DNA of 64,000 nucleotides from Moritella sp. Urea-trap-13 (GCF_002836355.1 NZ_PJCA01000031.1:1426001-1490000); one strand, 5' to 3'; counted from the first letter of the stretch, positions 46,807-57,611 are shown. Notes: generated by a model not told the origin, from the letters alone. Program-made: numbers and translations.

Positions 46807-47811
46807 CTATAGCTCTGAGACTGCTTTCTTGATTTTTTTCGCGGTAGCTGAATCAACCCACTGTGACCAGGTATCTTCATAGTTGGTAATAAAGTGTTCA
46901 ACACTGTATTCACCGTCAGCTTGTTGATCTTCCATCCAAGCAAGTAACTCATTCATCTGCGCATTACGGAACGAGCGGGCAGCAAGATAAGCCATGACTT
47001 CAGGTGCTCTAGCCGCAAATTCTTCTGTCACAACAGAGTCTACTGCAGATGGCGGATACATGGTTGCTTTCGGTGTTAAGCAATCATTTTGGGTGATACA
47101 TTCTTTGAAATGTTTTTCATCTATACCGGTACCAAAATCAACCTTAACCATTTTGTATTTACCCAATACAGCGGTCGGCGCCCAGTAATAACCAAACCAA
47201 GCTTCTTCGCGCTCATAGGCTTTGGCAATCGAACCTGACAAACCAGCGCCTGAACCTGGGTCAATTAAATCAAAGCCAGAATCAGCAAGATTCATCGCGT
47301 CAAAGAGTTGTGATGTTGAAATTTGGCAATTCCAACCGGCAGGGCAACCCATAAAGGCAGATTTACTAGGGTCTTCTGGGTGTTTAAATAATTTTGCATT
47401 AGCTTTAATGCCAGCAATAGTGGCTAAGCTTGGGTCTTTCTCAACCATATAGGCAGGAACCCAAAAACCTTCTTCACCGCCATCGCTAAGGGTGACACCA
47501 GCATAACGAATACGCCCATCTGCAACGCCTTGATCAAGCGCCGATTTCATCGAGTTACTCCAGAATTCTGGGGCAATATCAGGCTGACCTTTTTCAATCA
47601 TAGCCGTGCCCGTTGGCATGGTATCACCAGGGACAAGTTCGGCGTCACAATCAAAGCCATGCTCGAGAATGAAGCGGTCGATATTAGCGATTAAGGTAGC
47701 TGAATTCCAGTTCATGTCAGCAATAGTAACAGTGCCGCATTCACTAGCATTAGCGAAGGTAGAAAGAGAGGTTGAAGCGATAAGTAGGGTCGTAGCGAAA
47801 GTCTTCCGCAT
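46807..47811 (-). CDS. proX: Glycine betaine-binding periplasmic protein ProX
   Basis: A 334-residue secreted binding protein (OpuAC family). The ATG at 47811 has AAGGAT upstream and opens on a signal peptide (FATTLLIASTSLSTFANA). MNWNSATLIANIDRF and WFGYYWAPTAVLG fit the betaine-binding fold with its Trp box. It delivers betaine or proline betaine to ProWV. It is the first gene of the operon, with a MarR gene 176 bp upstream on the same strand. Confidence 0.93.
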   Translation of the reverse strand: MRKTFATTLLIASTSLSTFANASECGTVTIADMNWNSATLIANIDRFILEHGFDCDAELVPGDTMPTGTAMIEKGQPDIAPEFWSNSMKSALDQGVADGRIRYAGVTLSDGGEEGFWVPAYMVEKDPSLATIAGIKANAKLFKHPEDPSKSAFMGCPAGWNCQISTSQLFDAMNLADSGFDLIDPGSGAGLSGSIAKAYEREEAWFGYYWAPTAVLGKYKMVKVDFGTGIDEKHFKECITQNDCLTPKATMYPPSAVDSVVTEEFAARAPEVMAYLAARSFRNAQMNELLAWMEDQQADGEYSVEHFITNYEDTWSQWVDSATAKKIKKAVSEL

Positions 47812-47986
47812 ATTAATAATATCCTTATTATTGTTATGAAGTATCAGCAATACTACAGTAAATTGCTGCTAAAAGCTTAAATAAGTACCAAAAACCGTAA
47901 ACATCCGTACAAAATTCTTAAAAACATTTACGGTAAGCATTTATAAATAATGATTAAAACAGGGTAAAATCAGTCAAGTAATTACA

Positions 47987-48463
47987 TTACTCTTCGGCCT
48001 GTATTTGGCCAACCAATAGTACCGGTGCAGCATCTAGTTTTTCCGCATCCATCATAGATGCAATACGTTCGACAGATGATAATAGTTGGCTCTGTTCCCA
48101 TTCTTCAAGGTTCTGATAACGGGTAATAAAATGCTCTTGCAGTGGTTTAGGTGAACTGCTTAATAGCGTCTTTCCTGCATCACTCAATGATAAGTGCACT
48201 TTACGTTTATCGGTTTTACTGCGCGTTCTGACCACCAAATTTCGACTTTCAAGTCGGTCGATAATGGTTGTCACTGTCGCGGCACTGAGTGCGATCTCTT
48301 TGGCAATATCTTTTGCTAACGGCGCATCAAGCAAGGCAATATTTTGCATTACCATAAGCTGAGGACCGGTTAAGCCTGATTGCTTATTTAACTGGCGAGA
48401 ATGTATATCAATGGCCCTAATTACACGGCGCAATGACACTAATAGCTCTTCGTACTTTTCCAT
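47987..48463 (-). CDS. MarR-family regulator, CosR/EctR-like
   Basis: A 158-residue winged-helix regulator with AKEIALSAATVTTIIDRLESRNLV as recognition region and the DKRKVHLSLSDAGK wing. LNKQSGLTGPQLMVMQN and the ending resemble CosR, the compatible-solute repressor of Vibrio, as I remember it. It lies between proXWV and the bcct/bet genes, so it probably represses one or both at low salinity. A 17-nt motif is repeated upstream of its start (48482-48517). The name CosR is not assigned because alignment was not possible. Confidence 0.8.
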   Translation of the reverse strand: MEKYEELLVSLRRVIRAIDIHSRQLNKQSGLTGPQLMVMQNIALLDAPLAKDIAKEIALSAATVTTIIDRLESRNLVVRTRSKTDKRKVHLSLSDAGKTLLSSSPKPLQEHFITRYQNLEEWEQSQLLSSVERIASMMDAEKLDAAPVLLVGQIQAEE

Positions 48464-48481
48464 AAATATAGCCTAAATTGA

Positions 48482-48517
48482 TAACCGAATAGATAACAGG
48501 TAACCGAATGGATAACA
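48482..48517. repeat. Direct repeat upstream of the MarR gene
   Basis: TAACCGAATAGATAACA (48482-48498) and TAACCGAATGGATAACA (48501-48517), period 19, differ at one base. It lies 20-55 bp before the start codon, a possible autoregulatory site or another slippage duplication. Confidence 0.55.
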
Positions 48518-48633
48518 TGTCATTTTCCGCAACAATAACAGAAATTAACTCGACTCACACTGCAAATATAAAAAAGACAAAATAACGCCTACACGTTATT
48601 TTGCTTGTTACCAAAATAGGCACTATTTATATG

Positions 48634-49854
48634 TTAGTTAGCCAATTCAATTTTATCAAAATCGATTTCATTCTCTTTTGGTGACTGCTCAATAGCCGCA
48701 ACCTGCTGGTATTTTTTCGCTAATATATACACGAAACAGCCTAGAATAAGCGCGATAGCTAATGCTCCAACCCACTGGATTTGTAAGAAATCCAATTTGA
48801 ACAATAATGTTAAGCCACTCATCAGGGCAACGTTACCTATGATGTATTTAGCCTTACCAAAACGTTCTACAGTTAAGTTTAAATTATCAGTATACAGTCG
48901 TACTAATGAATCCAACGAGTTGATCACAAAGGTGATGCCCACTAATATCATCGCCAAGTTATAGAAACCCGTTGTCGCGATTTCATTAACACTGTAGTAA
49001 TAAAGTACCGAGAACCATACTGCGATTGGAATAGACGGGAATACCATCATTGCAATTAGTACTTGGTAAGTCTTCATGCCGCCAACAAAACGCGACGTGA
49101 ATTGACCAATCATGATGCTCCAAGAGAACCACCAGAATAAGTAAAATTCATGGTAATCATTCATTGGTAAAACAAAGTGATGCAAGTTACCAAAGTAATC
49201 GCCAATCAAGGCAAACGTCTTGGTGAATTCACTCACACTTGAACCTTCAGATAGGAACGCGCCCGCCCACATCAATACGATAAGGCCCAAGAACAACCAA
49301 GTACTGGCTAAACTTAAGATTCGTACATAACGAATACTGGTGCTTGAATAAACCGCAGCTGCGATAACCACAAACACAATCAGGTAGAAACTACCCACTA
49401 TCGTTTCGCCATCGCCTAATTCAGGTAAATACCAAGGTAAATTAGTCAGTAACAAGTAAGCAGTAAAGGCACACGTACCGATAATGATAAAGTTATTGAC
49501 GAATTTGATTAGTGGGATCTCAAAGAATTTTACTCTTGGTTCAATAACACAAAAATAGAAACAAGTTAAAAAGTAGAATGCCCAAATTAAGAATGCCCAG
49601 AACCCAAATTCAATCGCCAATGGATTACTAAAGCTGTATTCAGGACTAGCTGCAAGATTTGCATAACCAGCAAATTCAGTCAGCGGGAACATGATCAGTC
49701 CCACGTCCAAACCAGAGGTAAATAGAATAGCGATAAACGTGAATGTACGTACGGGGGTGACACCAACGCATTTCACATTACCCCAACGGTAGATCACAAA
49801 TGCAATTGCAGCAAAGGTAAATAAAATACCTATGGTAAGCCAACTAGTCATCAT
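48634..49854 (-). CDS. Short BCCT-family carrier (choline/betaine)
   Basis: A 406-residue membrane carrier with about 11 helices, shorter than the usual 500-650 residues of BCCT proteins and lacking their long tails. The region FYLFWWFSWSIMIGQFTSRFVGG matches the BCCT Trp-rich signature but lacks the usual PFVGxFxARxSxG wording. The start is ATG 49854 with GGAG. Its position between betA and the CosR-like gene suggests choline or betaine uptake. Confidence 0.72.
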   Translation of the reverse strand: MMTSWLTIGILFTFAAIAFVIYRWGNVKCVGVTPVRTFTFIAILFTSGLDVGLIMFPLTEFAGYANLAASPEYSFSNPLAIEFGFWAFLIWAFYFLTCFYFCVIEPRVKFFEIPLIKFVNNFIIIGTCAFTAYLLLTNLPWYLPELGDGETIVGSFYLIVFVVIAAAVYSSTSIRYVRILSLASTWLFLGLIVLMWAGAFLSEGSSVSEFTKTFALIGDYFGNLHHFVLPMNDYHEFYLFWWFSWSIMIGQFTSRFVGGMKTYQVLIAMMVFPSIPIAVWFSVLYYYSVNEIATTGFYNLAMILVGITFVINSLDSLVRLYTDNLNLTVERFGKAKYIIGNVALMSGLTLLFKLDFLQIQWVGALAIALILGCFVYILAKKYQQVAAIEQSPKENEIDFDKIELAN

Positions 49855-50103
49855 AAATTAAACTCCATGTAATTTTGTATAAAACACAAGTTTGATCCCT
49901 CTTGTGTTCTAATATAGCCACCTCAACGTTTAAGTTAGGCTCTTTTTAGATAGCACTAACCCTCAAACCTTAAATATCATATTGCAGATATTTAAACCCT
50001 GATAAATTGAGTTTGGCGTTAAAGACCATTCAGCCAGAACGGCTTAGGCTGGTCAGATACCTAAATAGCTAATGCGCCATTTTCATCACGCATTAACAGT
50101 ACT

Positions 50104-50151
50104 CTTTATTAATAATATTCTTTATTAGCGATATTATTTATTAACAATTAA
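50104..50151. repeat. 3 x 16-nt tandem repeat at the betA stop
   Basis: Units 50104-50119, 50120-50135 and 50136-50151 share YTTTATTA. The betA stop (50148-50150) lies in the last. Confidence 0.7.
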
Positions 50152-51839
50152 GCAGGTTGTCTTTTTGGTGCTTGTAATCGTTGTGTAGTCTGCCATTCTG
50201 GCGCTACCACTACCGTAGCCTCATCCGCTTTAAGCATGGTATTGCCAAGGATAAGGTCGGCGGCGCGCTCTGCCAGCATAATAGTCGGTGAGTTCAGATT
50301 ACCATTTGGAATGGTTGGGAAAACAGAGGAATCAACCACCCTTAACCCATCGATACCGTGAACCTTAGTTTCAGAGTCAACCACAGCCATCGCGTCTTCG
50401 CCCATCTTGCACGAGCAAGAAGGATGGTAAGCACTTTCAACCGTGCTTCTGACAAAACTGTCGATCTCTTCATCAGTTTGGATCGCGGTACCAGGTTGGA
50501 TCTCTTCACCGCGGAATTCGTCTAACCCAGGTTGATTGATGATCTCACGCGTTAATCGAACACACGCGCGGAATGCTGCAATATCTTCAGCTGCAGAAAG
50601 GTAGTTAAACTGAATATGCGGCGCCACGTGTGCATCTTTCGATACCACTTTGACAAAACCACGACTCTTAGGTTTGTTATGCCCAACGTGCACCTGAAAA
50701 CCATGCCCAGCAAACGCTTCTTTACCGTCATAACGCATCGCAGCAGGTAAAAAGTGATACTGCAGATCTGGCCACTCTAGACCGGGCTTTGAACGGATAA
50801 AACCACAAGACTCAAAGTGATTAGTTGCGCCGAGACCTGATTTATGGAAGAACCAACGCGCACCAATAAACAATTTATTTAATGGATCTAATTTGCCATT
50901 CAATGAAATCGGTTTAAGGCATTTGAACTGGAAGTAAAACTCAAGATGATCTTGTAAGTTCTCACCAACGCCAGGCAGTTCATGTAATTGCTCAATACCC
51001 GCTTCTGCTAGCGTACTTGCTTTACCAATACCCGATAATTGCAGGATATGCGGTGAACCAATAGAACCCGCAGACAGGATCACTTCTTTGTTGCAATGTA
51101 AGGTCGTTAATTTGCCCTTACGTTCAAACTCAATGCCGACGGCTTGTTTACTTTCAAACAATACCTTGTGTACCAAAGCATGGGTAATAACAGTTAAATT
51201 ACTACGCTGCATAGCAGGTCTTAGATACGCATTTGCAGTCGACCAACGCACACCCTTTTTGATGGTCATGTGCATCGGGCCAAAACCCTCTTGCTGCTTA
51301 CCGTTGTAATCGTTGGTCGCCATGTAACCAGCATCAACACCAGCAGCCACAAACGCTTTATACAAAGGGTTTTTCATGTTGTTGCCGTTATTAACAGCAA
51401 GCGGACCAGTGTCACCACGATAGTCATCACCGCCAAATGCCCAGCTTTCGGCTTTCTTAAAATAGGGTAAGCAATTGCTATAATCCCAATTTTTGGCGCC
51501 ACCTTGCTGCCATTCATCAAAATCACGGGCATGACCGCGCACGTAAACCATGCCATTAATAGAAGACGAACCGCCTAATACCTTGCCACGAGGACAATGC
51601 ATACGGCGATTATCTAACGTAGGTTCTGCTTGGGTTTCAAACTGCCATGCATACTTTTTACTGTTCATCGGTATCGATAACGCAGTTGGCATTTGAATAA
51701 AAATACTCTTGTCACTGCCACCCGTTTCTAGCAGCAAGACTTTGTTAGCTGGATCGGCAGATAAGCGATTGGCTAATACACAACCCGCACTACCCGCGCC
51801 AACAATAATGTAATCGTACAATCCTTGTGATGTAGTCAT
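50148..51839 (-). CDS. betA: Choline dehydrogenase BetA
   Basis: A 563-residue FAD enzyme of the GMC family. The FAD-binding motif is [17 protein letters not shown], with the signature [18 protein letters not shown], and the C-terminal active site in [12 protein letters not shown]. It oxidises choline to betaine aldehyde and onward. It follows betB by 75 bp, a gap filled by a 13-nt repeat array. Confidence 0.95.
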   Translation of the reverse strand: MTTSQGLYDYIIVGAGSAGCVLANRLSADPANKVLLLETGGSDKSIFIQMPTALSIPMNSKKYAWQFETQAEPTLDNRRMHCPRGKVLGGSSSINGMVYVRGHARDFDEWQQGGAKNWDYSNCLPYFKKAESWAFGGDDYRGDTGPLAVNNGNNMKNPLYKAFVAAGVDAGYMATNDYNGKQQEGFGPMHMTIKKGVRWSTANAYLRPAMQRSNLTVITHALVHKVLFESKQAVGIEFERKGKLTTLHCNKEVILSAGSIGSPHILQLSGIGKASTLAEAGIEQLHELPGVGENLQDHLEFYFQFKCLKPISLNGKLDPLNKLFIGARWFFHKSGLGATNHFESCGFIRSKPGLEWPDLQYHFLPAAMRYDGKEAFAGHGFQVHVGHNKPKSRGFVKVVSKDAHVAPHIQFNYLSAAEDIAAFRACVRLTREIINQPGLDEFRGEEIQPGTAIQTDEEIDSFVRSTVESAYHPSCSCKMGEDAMAVVDSETKVHGIDGLRVVDSSVFPTIPNGNLNSPTIMLAERAADLILGNTMLKADEATVVVAPEWQTTQRLQAPKRQPA

Positions 51840-51867
51840 AACCTTTCCTTAAAATTAAAACTTAAAA

Positions 51868-51920
51868 CCATGTGTTAAAACAATGCCTTAAAACAACCTC
51901 TTAAAAATAGCCCCTTAAAA
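51868..51920. repeat. 4 x 13-14-nt tandem repeat at the betB stop
   Basis: Units 51868-51880, 51881-51893, 51894-51906 and 51907-51920 all end TTAAAA. The betB stop (51915-51917) is in the last unit. Further TTAAAA copies continue to 51847. Confidence 0.72.
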
Positions 51921-53378
51921 TGGGCTTTCAAGTGGTTGCATACCAACATACACAGCTTTAATCTGGGTATACGCTTTTAAGGTTTCGCTACCGTTTTCAC
52001 GACCAATACCCGACATTTTATAACCGCCAACAGGCATTTCAGCAGGTGATGCGCCATACGCATTGATCCAACAGATTCCGGCTTCCATTTGATGAATAAC
52101 ACGGTGAGCCCGGGTAATGTCTTGGGTGAATACACCCGCTGCTAAGCCTAAACGAGTATCATTAGCACGACGTACAACTTCATCTTCATCTGAGAATGTA
52201 AGTACTGACATCACTGGACCAAAGATCTCTTCTTTGCTTAATGTCATTTCATCTGTGCACTGAGTAAAGATAGTTGGCGCAACAAAGTAACCGTTCGGGG
52301 CATTTTCAGGTTGTAAGGCATGACCACCAGTAAGTAGTTCTGCACCTTCTGATTTACCAATTTCAATAAAGTTAAGCACTTTTTCTTGATGATCTTTCGA
52401 GATCAAGGCACCAAAGTTAGTCTCTGGATCCATCGGATCGCCACAGATTATGTTGTTCTCTGTGCGCTGACGTAGTTTTTCGATAAAGCGTGGATAAATA
52501 GCATCTTGCACAAATACCCGCGTACCGTTGGTGCATACTTCACCTTGGGTATAAAAGTTAGCTAACATTGCAGCTGATACCGCGTTATCAACGTCGGCGT
52601 CATCAAAGATGATTAACGGTGATTTACCGCCTAATTCCATCGTTACTTGTTTCAACGAACCCGCTGCTGCTGCCATTACTTTCTTGCCAGTGCCGACTTC
52701 ACCAGTGAAGGATACTTTCGCAATCTCGTCATGTGTGGTTAACCAAGCGCCAACACGGCCATCACCTTGCACAACGTTAAATACGCCGTTTGGTACGCCA
52801 GCGTCAGTAAATACTTCGGCTAATTTAATCGCGCCACGTGGGGTTTCTTCTGATGGTTTAAAGATCATCACATTACCGCAAGCCAATGCCGGTGCAGCTT
52901 TCCAGCACGCGATTTGTAGCGGGTAGTTCCAAGCGCCAATACCAGCGCAAATGCCTAATGGCTCACGACGGGTATAATAAAAATCATCACCGACCTGTTG
53001 TTGATTGCCTTCGATACTTGGTGCAAGACCAGCAAAGAATTCAATTGAATCAGCACCCGTTACAACATCAACCACAGAGGCTTCTTGCCAAGGTTTACCT
53101 GTGTCTTGCACTTCTATAGCAGCTAACTCATCATTACGTTCACGTAACAAAGCCACGGCTTTTAATAAAATACGGCTACGCTCCATCGGCGTCATTTTAG
53201 ACCAGATTGCAAAACCTGCTTTTGCACTGTCAATTGCCGCTTGCTGAACACTTGCATCTGCAACTTCAACTAAATAACTCACCGCTCCGGTGGCTGGGTT
53301 GATAACTTCAAAAGTTTCGCCCGTTTCATTGGCGATAGACTGTCCGTGGACATAATTCTGATAAGTAATTAACGACAT
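51915..53378 (-). CDS. betB: Betaine aldehyde dehydrogenase BetB
   Basis: A 487-residue NAD(P)-dependent aldehyde dehydrogenase making glycine betaine. [13 protein letters not shown] holds the catalytic Glu, and [15 protein letters not shown] the catalytic Cys. Length matches E. coli BetB (490). It overlaps betI by 10 bp. Confidence 0.95.
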   Translation of the reverse strand: MSLITYQNYVHGQSIANETGETFEVINPATGAVSYLVEVADASVQQAAIDSAKAGFAIWSKMTPMERSRILLKAVALLRERNDELAAIEVQDTGKPWQEASVVDVVTGADSIEFFAGLAPSIEGNQQQVGDDFYYTRREPLGICAGIGAWNYPLQIACWKAAPALACGNVMIFKPSEETPRGAIKLAEVFTDAGVPNGVFNVVQGDGRVGAWLTTHDEIAKVSFTGEVGTGKKVMAAAAGSLKQVTMELGGKSPLIIFDDADVDNAVSAAMLANFYTQGEVCTNGTRVFVQDAIYPRFIEKLRQRTENNIICGDPMDPETNFGALISKDHQEKVLNFIEIGKSEGAELLTGGHALQPENAPNGYFVAPTIFTQCTDEMTLSKEEIFGPVMSVLTFSDEDEVVRRANDTRLGLAAGVFTQDITRAHRVIHQMEAGICWINAYGASPAEMPVGGYKMSGIGRENGSETLKAYTQIKAVYVGMQPLESPF

Positions 53379-53974
53379 TCATTTTCTCCGTGCGGTGTAA
53401 TCACCGCCTCGATAAAGGCTTTACATAAAATTTGGGCTTGTTCGAATTCTTGTTCAGGACAACTGCTCAAGGCACTTCGCAACCAGAAACCATCAATCAT
53501 TGCCGCGGTTTGTTTGGCACAGTTGATAGCTTCAACGTTGGGCATGAGTTGTTTAAAAGAGAATGCGAGGTTGCTGTACAAACGCTGGCAGTTAATGTGT
53601 TGTAATCTCGCGAGTCCCGGATCGTGGGCGGCTTGAGACCAAAAACTTAACCAAGTTTTAGTCGCTGCAGTTGAGCGTTGGAATTCAGTGAAATTAGATT
53701 CGACGATCATCGACAAGCGTTCCGCGGGAGATAAGTTTTTACCTAAGATGCGGCTTAATAATGCTTGTTTCAGTTCCTCAAGTAGATATTTGAGCGTTGC
53801 TTCAATCAGACCTTGTTTACCACCAAAATAATGGCTGATAAGGCCAGATGACAATCCAGCGAATCCACTAATAGTATTGATAGTTGTGTGGTGTAAACCG
53901 TGACGTTCAACAGAGATCAACGTCGCGTCAATCAGTTGTTGCTGCCTTACGGTTTTCATAACTGGTCTGGGCAT
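53369..53974 (-). CDS. betI: TetR repressor BetI
   Basis: A 201-residue repressor of choline oxidation genes, derepressed by choline. The N-terminal HTH is [50 protein letters not shown] matches the E. coli BetI start, so ATG 53974 is preferred to 53986. It is the first gene of betIBA, with a perfect palindromic operator 52 bp upstream. Confidence 0.93.
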   Translation of the reverse strand: MPRPVMKTVRQQQLIDATLISVERHGLHHTTINTISGFAGLSSGLISHYFGGKQGLIEATLKYLLEELKQALLSRILGKNLSPAERLSMIVESNFTEFQRSTAATKTWLSFWSQAAHDPGLARLQHINCQRLYSNLAFSFKQLMPNVEAINCAKQTAAMIDGFWLRSALSSCPEQEFEQAQILCKAFIEAVITPHGENECR

Positions 53975-54025
53975 AAAAAGTAACATTCCATGTTTGGTTT
54001 TTGTTAATTACGTCGCCAATAAGTG

Positions 54026-54045
54026 TTAATTGAACGCTCAATTAA
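54026..54045. promoter_or_regulatory. Candidate BetI operator
   Basis: TTAATTGA-ACGC-TCAATTAA: perfect 8-bp arms with a 4-nt centre. The core TTGAACG..TCAA fits the BetI palindrome known from gammaproteobacteria. It is placed 52 bp before betI. No second copy is seen near proX or the BCCT gene. Confidence 0.7.
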
Positions 54046-54411
54046 TAACAACTATAATAGTTAGAGCTGTAACTATCAACCCCGTTTTTATAGTTCGTCT
54101 AGTTAAAATCAAATATGCCATACATATATTTATGACAAATATAAGATTAAACCACTGTTTTGAAAGGTTAATGTTCCACCGTTAAATTTTGGTTAACGAG
54201 AGGTAAATTAGCCGTAAATAAATTAATAGTTTCAACCATAATAATTATAAATCTAAGGAATAGACTGAATTGCAACAAAAAAACAACAGCCATATTGAGG
54301 TCTAATATTATTTATAAGCAGGAAAATACTTATACTGTTTGATGTATAATTTGGGGGGTATTGCAGAATGAAATACATAAAAATGAAGAATTAAATGAAG
54401 AGTTAAATGAA

Positions 54412-54450
54412 GAAAAATATAGTTCTGTGCATTAATATTTACACAGAACT
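54412..54450 (-). terminator. Terminator of Spo0M-like gene
   Basis: AGTTCTGTG (54421-54429) pairs with CACAGAACT (54442-54450). On the minus strand ATATTTTTC follows. Confidence 0.75.
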
Positions 54451-54464
54451 CACACCGAATAAAC

Positions 54465-55199
54465 TTAAACTAAATAATCTACTAAGTCGTCGATCTCTAC
54501 ATCCGAAGCATGGATTGAGATATCAAAACGTTTATAAGTATCACCTCTTAACACGCGATCAATCTCGGCTAAGCCGTAAATAGTATCGCCTTTTAATGCA
54601 AAGCTAAGCTCGAGTTCACCTCGGCTAAAAATACTACTTTTACGAAATTCTATTTCTTGATATGCGCCAGATTCATTGGTAAATCCAGACATCGAAATAG
54701 TGCCTGATTCCATGTCCGTTTTGACTAATTTTAAGTCTTTATCTTCGATTATTTTGCGAATAATACTAGCGATAACAGGTAAAGGTAAAACATGAATAAC
54801 GTCTTTATCGCTCGCATCAATAGCATAATCGATATCAAGTTGAGTATCTAACCACACTACGCATTGGTTGTTAGCAACCGCGAGTGTCGTGATCGGTGCT
54901 TCTGGATGTAAGTCAAATTCAAAATCAAAGCGATACTCAGTATCCGCCCTAGCATCAAACGGGTCTGAAATACTGAATGGCGCCAACACATGATCCACAA
55001 ATTCAACATTACCATCAATTTCTTGCTTCACTTTAGTCATTAATCGAATAGTGATCGCATCAATACTCTGATCTACCTTACCGCCGACTACTTTTACATG
55101 TCCAGATACCAGAGCACCTTGAACCACTTCATTATGATCGAGAATGGTATCTACTTTTGCACCACCAAAGCCCAGTGCTGCTGATATATTTTTAAACAT
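54465..55199 (-). CDS. Spo0M-like arrestin-fold protein
   Basis: A 244-residue cytoplasmic protein of the Spo0M (SpoOM) family. It starts MFKNISAALGFGGAKVDT and has GALVSGHVKVVGGKVDQSIDAI, both typical. The C-terminal part resembles the Spo0M domain swap region. Despite the name it occurs in many non-sporulating bacteria; the function is unclear, possibly in membrane or shape control. Monocistronic. Confidence 0.82.
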   Translation of the reverse strand: MFKNISAALGFGGAKVDTILDHNEVVQGALVSGHVKVVGGKVDQSIDAITIRLMTKVKQEIDGNVEFVDHVLAPFSISDPFDARADTEYRFDFEFDLHPEAPITTLAVANNQCVVWLDTQLDIDYAIDASDKDVIHVLPLPVIASIIRKIIEDKDLKLVKTDMESGTISMSGFTNESGAYQEIEFRKSSIFSRGELELSFALKGDTIYGLAEIDRVLRGDTYKRFDISIHASDVEIDDLVDYLV

Positions 55200-55315
55200 A
55201 CTACCCTCGCTATTTAATTAAATGCATGTGAGTTGGACTCATTTGAATACTAGCTCAGAATGCCACTTTGTTTACCAGCATAATAGCGTTTAATTAGCTG
55301 TTCTTGAAGTGAAAA

Positions 55316-55345
55316 GCAAAAAGCCTGCGATTAAGCAGGCTTTTA
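55316..55345 (-). terminator. Terminator of the PepSY gene
   Basis: AAGCCTGC (55321-55328) pairs with GCAGGCTT (55335-55342). A T-run follows on the minus strand. Confidence 0.8.
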
Positions 55346-55367
55346 TTTTATCTATTATAATCAATAA

Positions 55368-55405
55368 TTAAGGCACTAATAAAATGTTAAGGCATTAACT
55401 CAATG
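55368..55405. repeat. 2 x 19-nt tandem repeat spanning the PepSY stop
   Basis: Units 55368-55386 and 55387-55405 share TTAAGGCAYTAA and match at 15 of 19 positions. The stop (55395-55397) is in the second. Confidence 0.7.
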
Positions 55406-56888
55406 CCAATTTAACTTTACTTACGCGGTTGATGACTAACCAATCAACCAGCAGTACTAGCGCTATAGTGCCTCCAGCCATTGGCAACATAAACGACAAT
55501 GCAATCATAGTCACTAAACCAACTTTCCAAACACCTTCATGCTCAAATCGTGGCGGTGCGCCAAGTACTTTTTTACCCGTAGGTCGGCGTATCCACCACA
55601 TTACTCCACCTGAGATGGCGATAAATATAAAGGCCAAACAAAACAGTACATTAACGATCTTGTTCAATACACTTACATCACCTTGATGCAGGGCAATACC
55701 GGCAGCCATAAACTTGGCCATTGGGTTATATTCGTTCCAAGTAACATCGGCTAAAACCCTGCCCGAGTATTGATCGATATGCGTGGTTCGATCCAATCTT
55801 GGATCGGTAATATCACCGCTCATGGTATTTTCCGCTAAGGTATAAACCCCTGTATCAGTGCGCGGAAAGTTAACTTTAAACTGGCTAAAGCCAAGTGTCT
55901 TAGCTTGTGCCAATACGTCATCAACACCCCATTTAGCTGCCATGTTCATATTAGCATCATCAGCTGCCTCACCATCCTGGCTATTTTCTGTAACTGACAT
56001 GGCTGCTAACATCGCAGCATGATCATGTGATTCAGGCATTAACGTTTGTTCTAAATTCCATGGCATCTCTTCTTCACTGCCGTGATTCATTGATGCGTGA
56101 TTTTGGCTAGAAAGTGGCACATCATCCCATTTCTCTGCCGGAAAACTGCTCCACGCCTGCACAAACTTGCCACCCCAAACGCTTGCCCATGCTAAGCCGG
56201 AAATAAAGAAAAACAACAATACCAAAGACAACAACCCGCCAATATTGGCATGTAAGTCACGCATCAAAATACGGGGACCATTTGTCGTTCTAATTTTAAG
56301 AAAGCCGGCTTTGCTGGCGTTATCCCGTGGTATCCATAAATAAACACCTGTCACTAATAAGATCACGCCCAAGCTTGCCGCTATTTCAATCAGGTAATCT
56401 CCCCAATCGCCTAACAGCAAAGTACCGTGAATATCATTGGCAAGTTGATACCAACTATCACTGCGATCTATCGAGCCTATAATGTCGCCACTATATTGGT
56501 TAACAGTCACAAATACCGTCTTACCAGAATCTAGGGTAATGGAAAATCGGTTAGCCAAATCAGAACTTGGCGCTGGCACGAATTGCGTTATTTTTGCATC
56601 TGGATAAGCGAGTAATACATTATCCATTTGCGCAGAAACAGCCACAGCCGAGTTTTGTGGGACGACTTCTAATACTGATTGGTAACGGCTAAATTCAATT
56701 TCATCATCAAACAACATGACCAGACCTGTTAAGCTCAACATCAGCATAAACGGTACGACAAATAGCCCAGCATAAAAGTGCCAGCGCCACGTTAAAAAGT
56801 AACGATGCTTCGAACGTGCATGCCTCTCATTATGAGATGGAGCATTATTTATCGGCCTATTATTCATCGGCGTAGAGGTTTTCGACAT
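55395..56888 (-). CDS. PepSY-associated TM protein
   Basis: A 497-residue inner-membrane protein with four helices. Helix 1 has WRWHFYAGLFVVPFMLMLSLTGL, the PepSY_TM signature; LLVTGVYLWIPRD and ISGGVMWWIRRP are typical later segments. A His/Met-rich loop (HDHAAML, NMNMAAKW) sits in the periplasmic region. Family members are ferric or cupric reductase-like or siderophore-linked. The upstream DUF2946 protein strengthens a metal role. Confidence 0.82.
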   Translation of the reverse strand: MSKTSTPMNNRPINNAPSHNERHARSKHRYFLTWRWHFYAGLFVVPFMLMLSLTGLVMLFDDEIEFSRYQSVLEVVPQNSAVAVSAQMDNVLLAYPDAKITQFVPAPSSDLANRFSITLDSGKTVFVTVNQYSGDIIGSIDRSDSWYQLANDIHGTLLLGDWGDYLIEIAASLGVILLVTGVYLWIPRDNASKAGFLKIRTTNGPRILMRDLHANIGGLLSLVLLFFFISGLAWASVWGGKFVQAWSSFPAEKWDDVPLSSQNHASMNHGSEEEMPWNLEQTLMPESHDHAAMLAAMSVTENSQDGEAADDANMNMAAKWGVDDVLAQAKTLGFSQFKVNFPRTDTGVYTLAENTMSGDITDPRLDRTTHIDQYSGRVLADVTWNEYNPMAKFMAAGIALHQGDVSVLNKIVNVLFCLAFIFIAISGGVMWWIRRPTGKKVLGAPPRFEHEGVWKVGLVTMIALSFMLPMAGGTIALVLLVDWLVINRVSKVKLALS

Positions 56889-57094
56889 TTTTGTATATTC
56901 CTTTCTACAAAGTCCCTATCGCGTTAACGATGGTAATCCATATAAACTAATTTTTTTCGTCATCAATTTCCGATAAACACAAAAGCTTAACGGTATATTG
57001 ACCACGTGAATGCGCCGTATGCTCACAGTCACTGTTGCAATAAATAGACATAGAGCAGTAAACAGTACAGTGACGAGTACAGCGATGATTTAAG

Positions 57095-57445
57095 TTAAGA
57101 AAGGACTGCGGGCGGTGCGCGAGGTACTTGCCATTGATAACGCATGCTATGCGCTAAAAACGAATAATGTTCTTGGATTGAAAAGCTAACGCCTACCAAT
57201 GTTGGCGCGGTTAATAACGCAAGATCATGAAATGAAGAAAAGTGACTGAATGGACAAGGTTTCCCCTCATGACTTTGAGGTTTACCTTTTTCGATCTGAA
57301 CCAGTTCCAGTCCATTGACGGTACACAATGTCGCCCATACACCAACGCTATTATTGGCGTTAAGCACAGGCATTAGCGTGACTAAAACCCAACTGAGTAG
57401 ACTAGCAAGCAACATTGATTTTTTAAAATAAGAACTGTGTTTCAT
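57095..57445 (-). CDS. DUF2946 protein
   Basis: A 116-residue exported protein with an N-terminal hydrophobic segment (SMLLASLLSWVLVTLMP), Cys in ATLCTVNG and GKPCPFSHF, and the PRAPPA C-terminus typical of DUF2946. Family members neighbour TonB receptors and copper genes. I start at ATG 57445 with GAG 6 nt upstream, rather than 57478. It precedes the PepSY gene in the same direction. Confidence 0.72.
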   Translation of the reverse strand: MKHSSYFKKSMLLASLLSWVLVTLMPVLNANNSVGVWATLCTVNGLELVQIEKGKPQSHEGKPCPFSHFSSFHDLALLTAPTLVGVSFSIQEHYSFLAHSMRYQWQVPRAPPAVLS

Positions 57446-57611
57446 ACGATACTCTATAGATTTGTATGGAGTGTACATAAATCTATAACATATCGCAAAG
57501 AATGTAACATGTGGTTAACTTTAGCTATCACATTATACTGAAGAGATGAATGCCCATTACCCCTGCCTTAATGCAATGAGCATTCATTTTAGTGAGTTAG
57601 TCATTTTTAAA

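Larger units (their letters stand above)
53975..54464. other. Intergenic region, betI / Spo0M-like gene
   Basis: A 490-bp AT-rich gap. It holds the betI promoter with the operator at 54026-54045, another small inverted repeat ATAGTTA/TAACTAT at 54057-54076, AATGAAGA-type repeats near 54380-54412 and the Spo0M terminator at 54412-54450. No gene is seen. Confidence 0.6.

Noticed and set aside
54380-54412. AATGAAGA-type repeats near the Spo0M terminator
   Set aside because: They lie beyond the terminator, are degenerate, and may be simple AT-rich drift; I did not count them with the stop-codon arrays.
57552-57590. Imperfect hairpin after chbG
   Set aside because: The stem has a mismatch and there is no T-run on the minus strand, so a terminator call is not supported.
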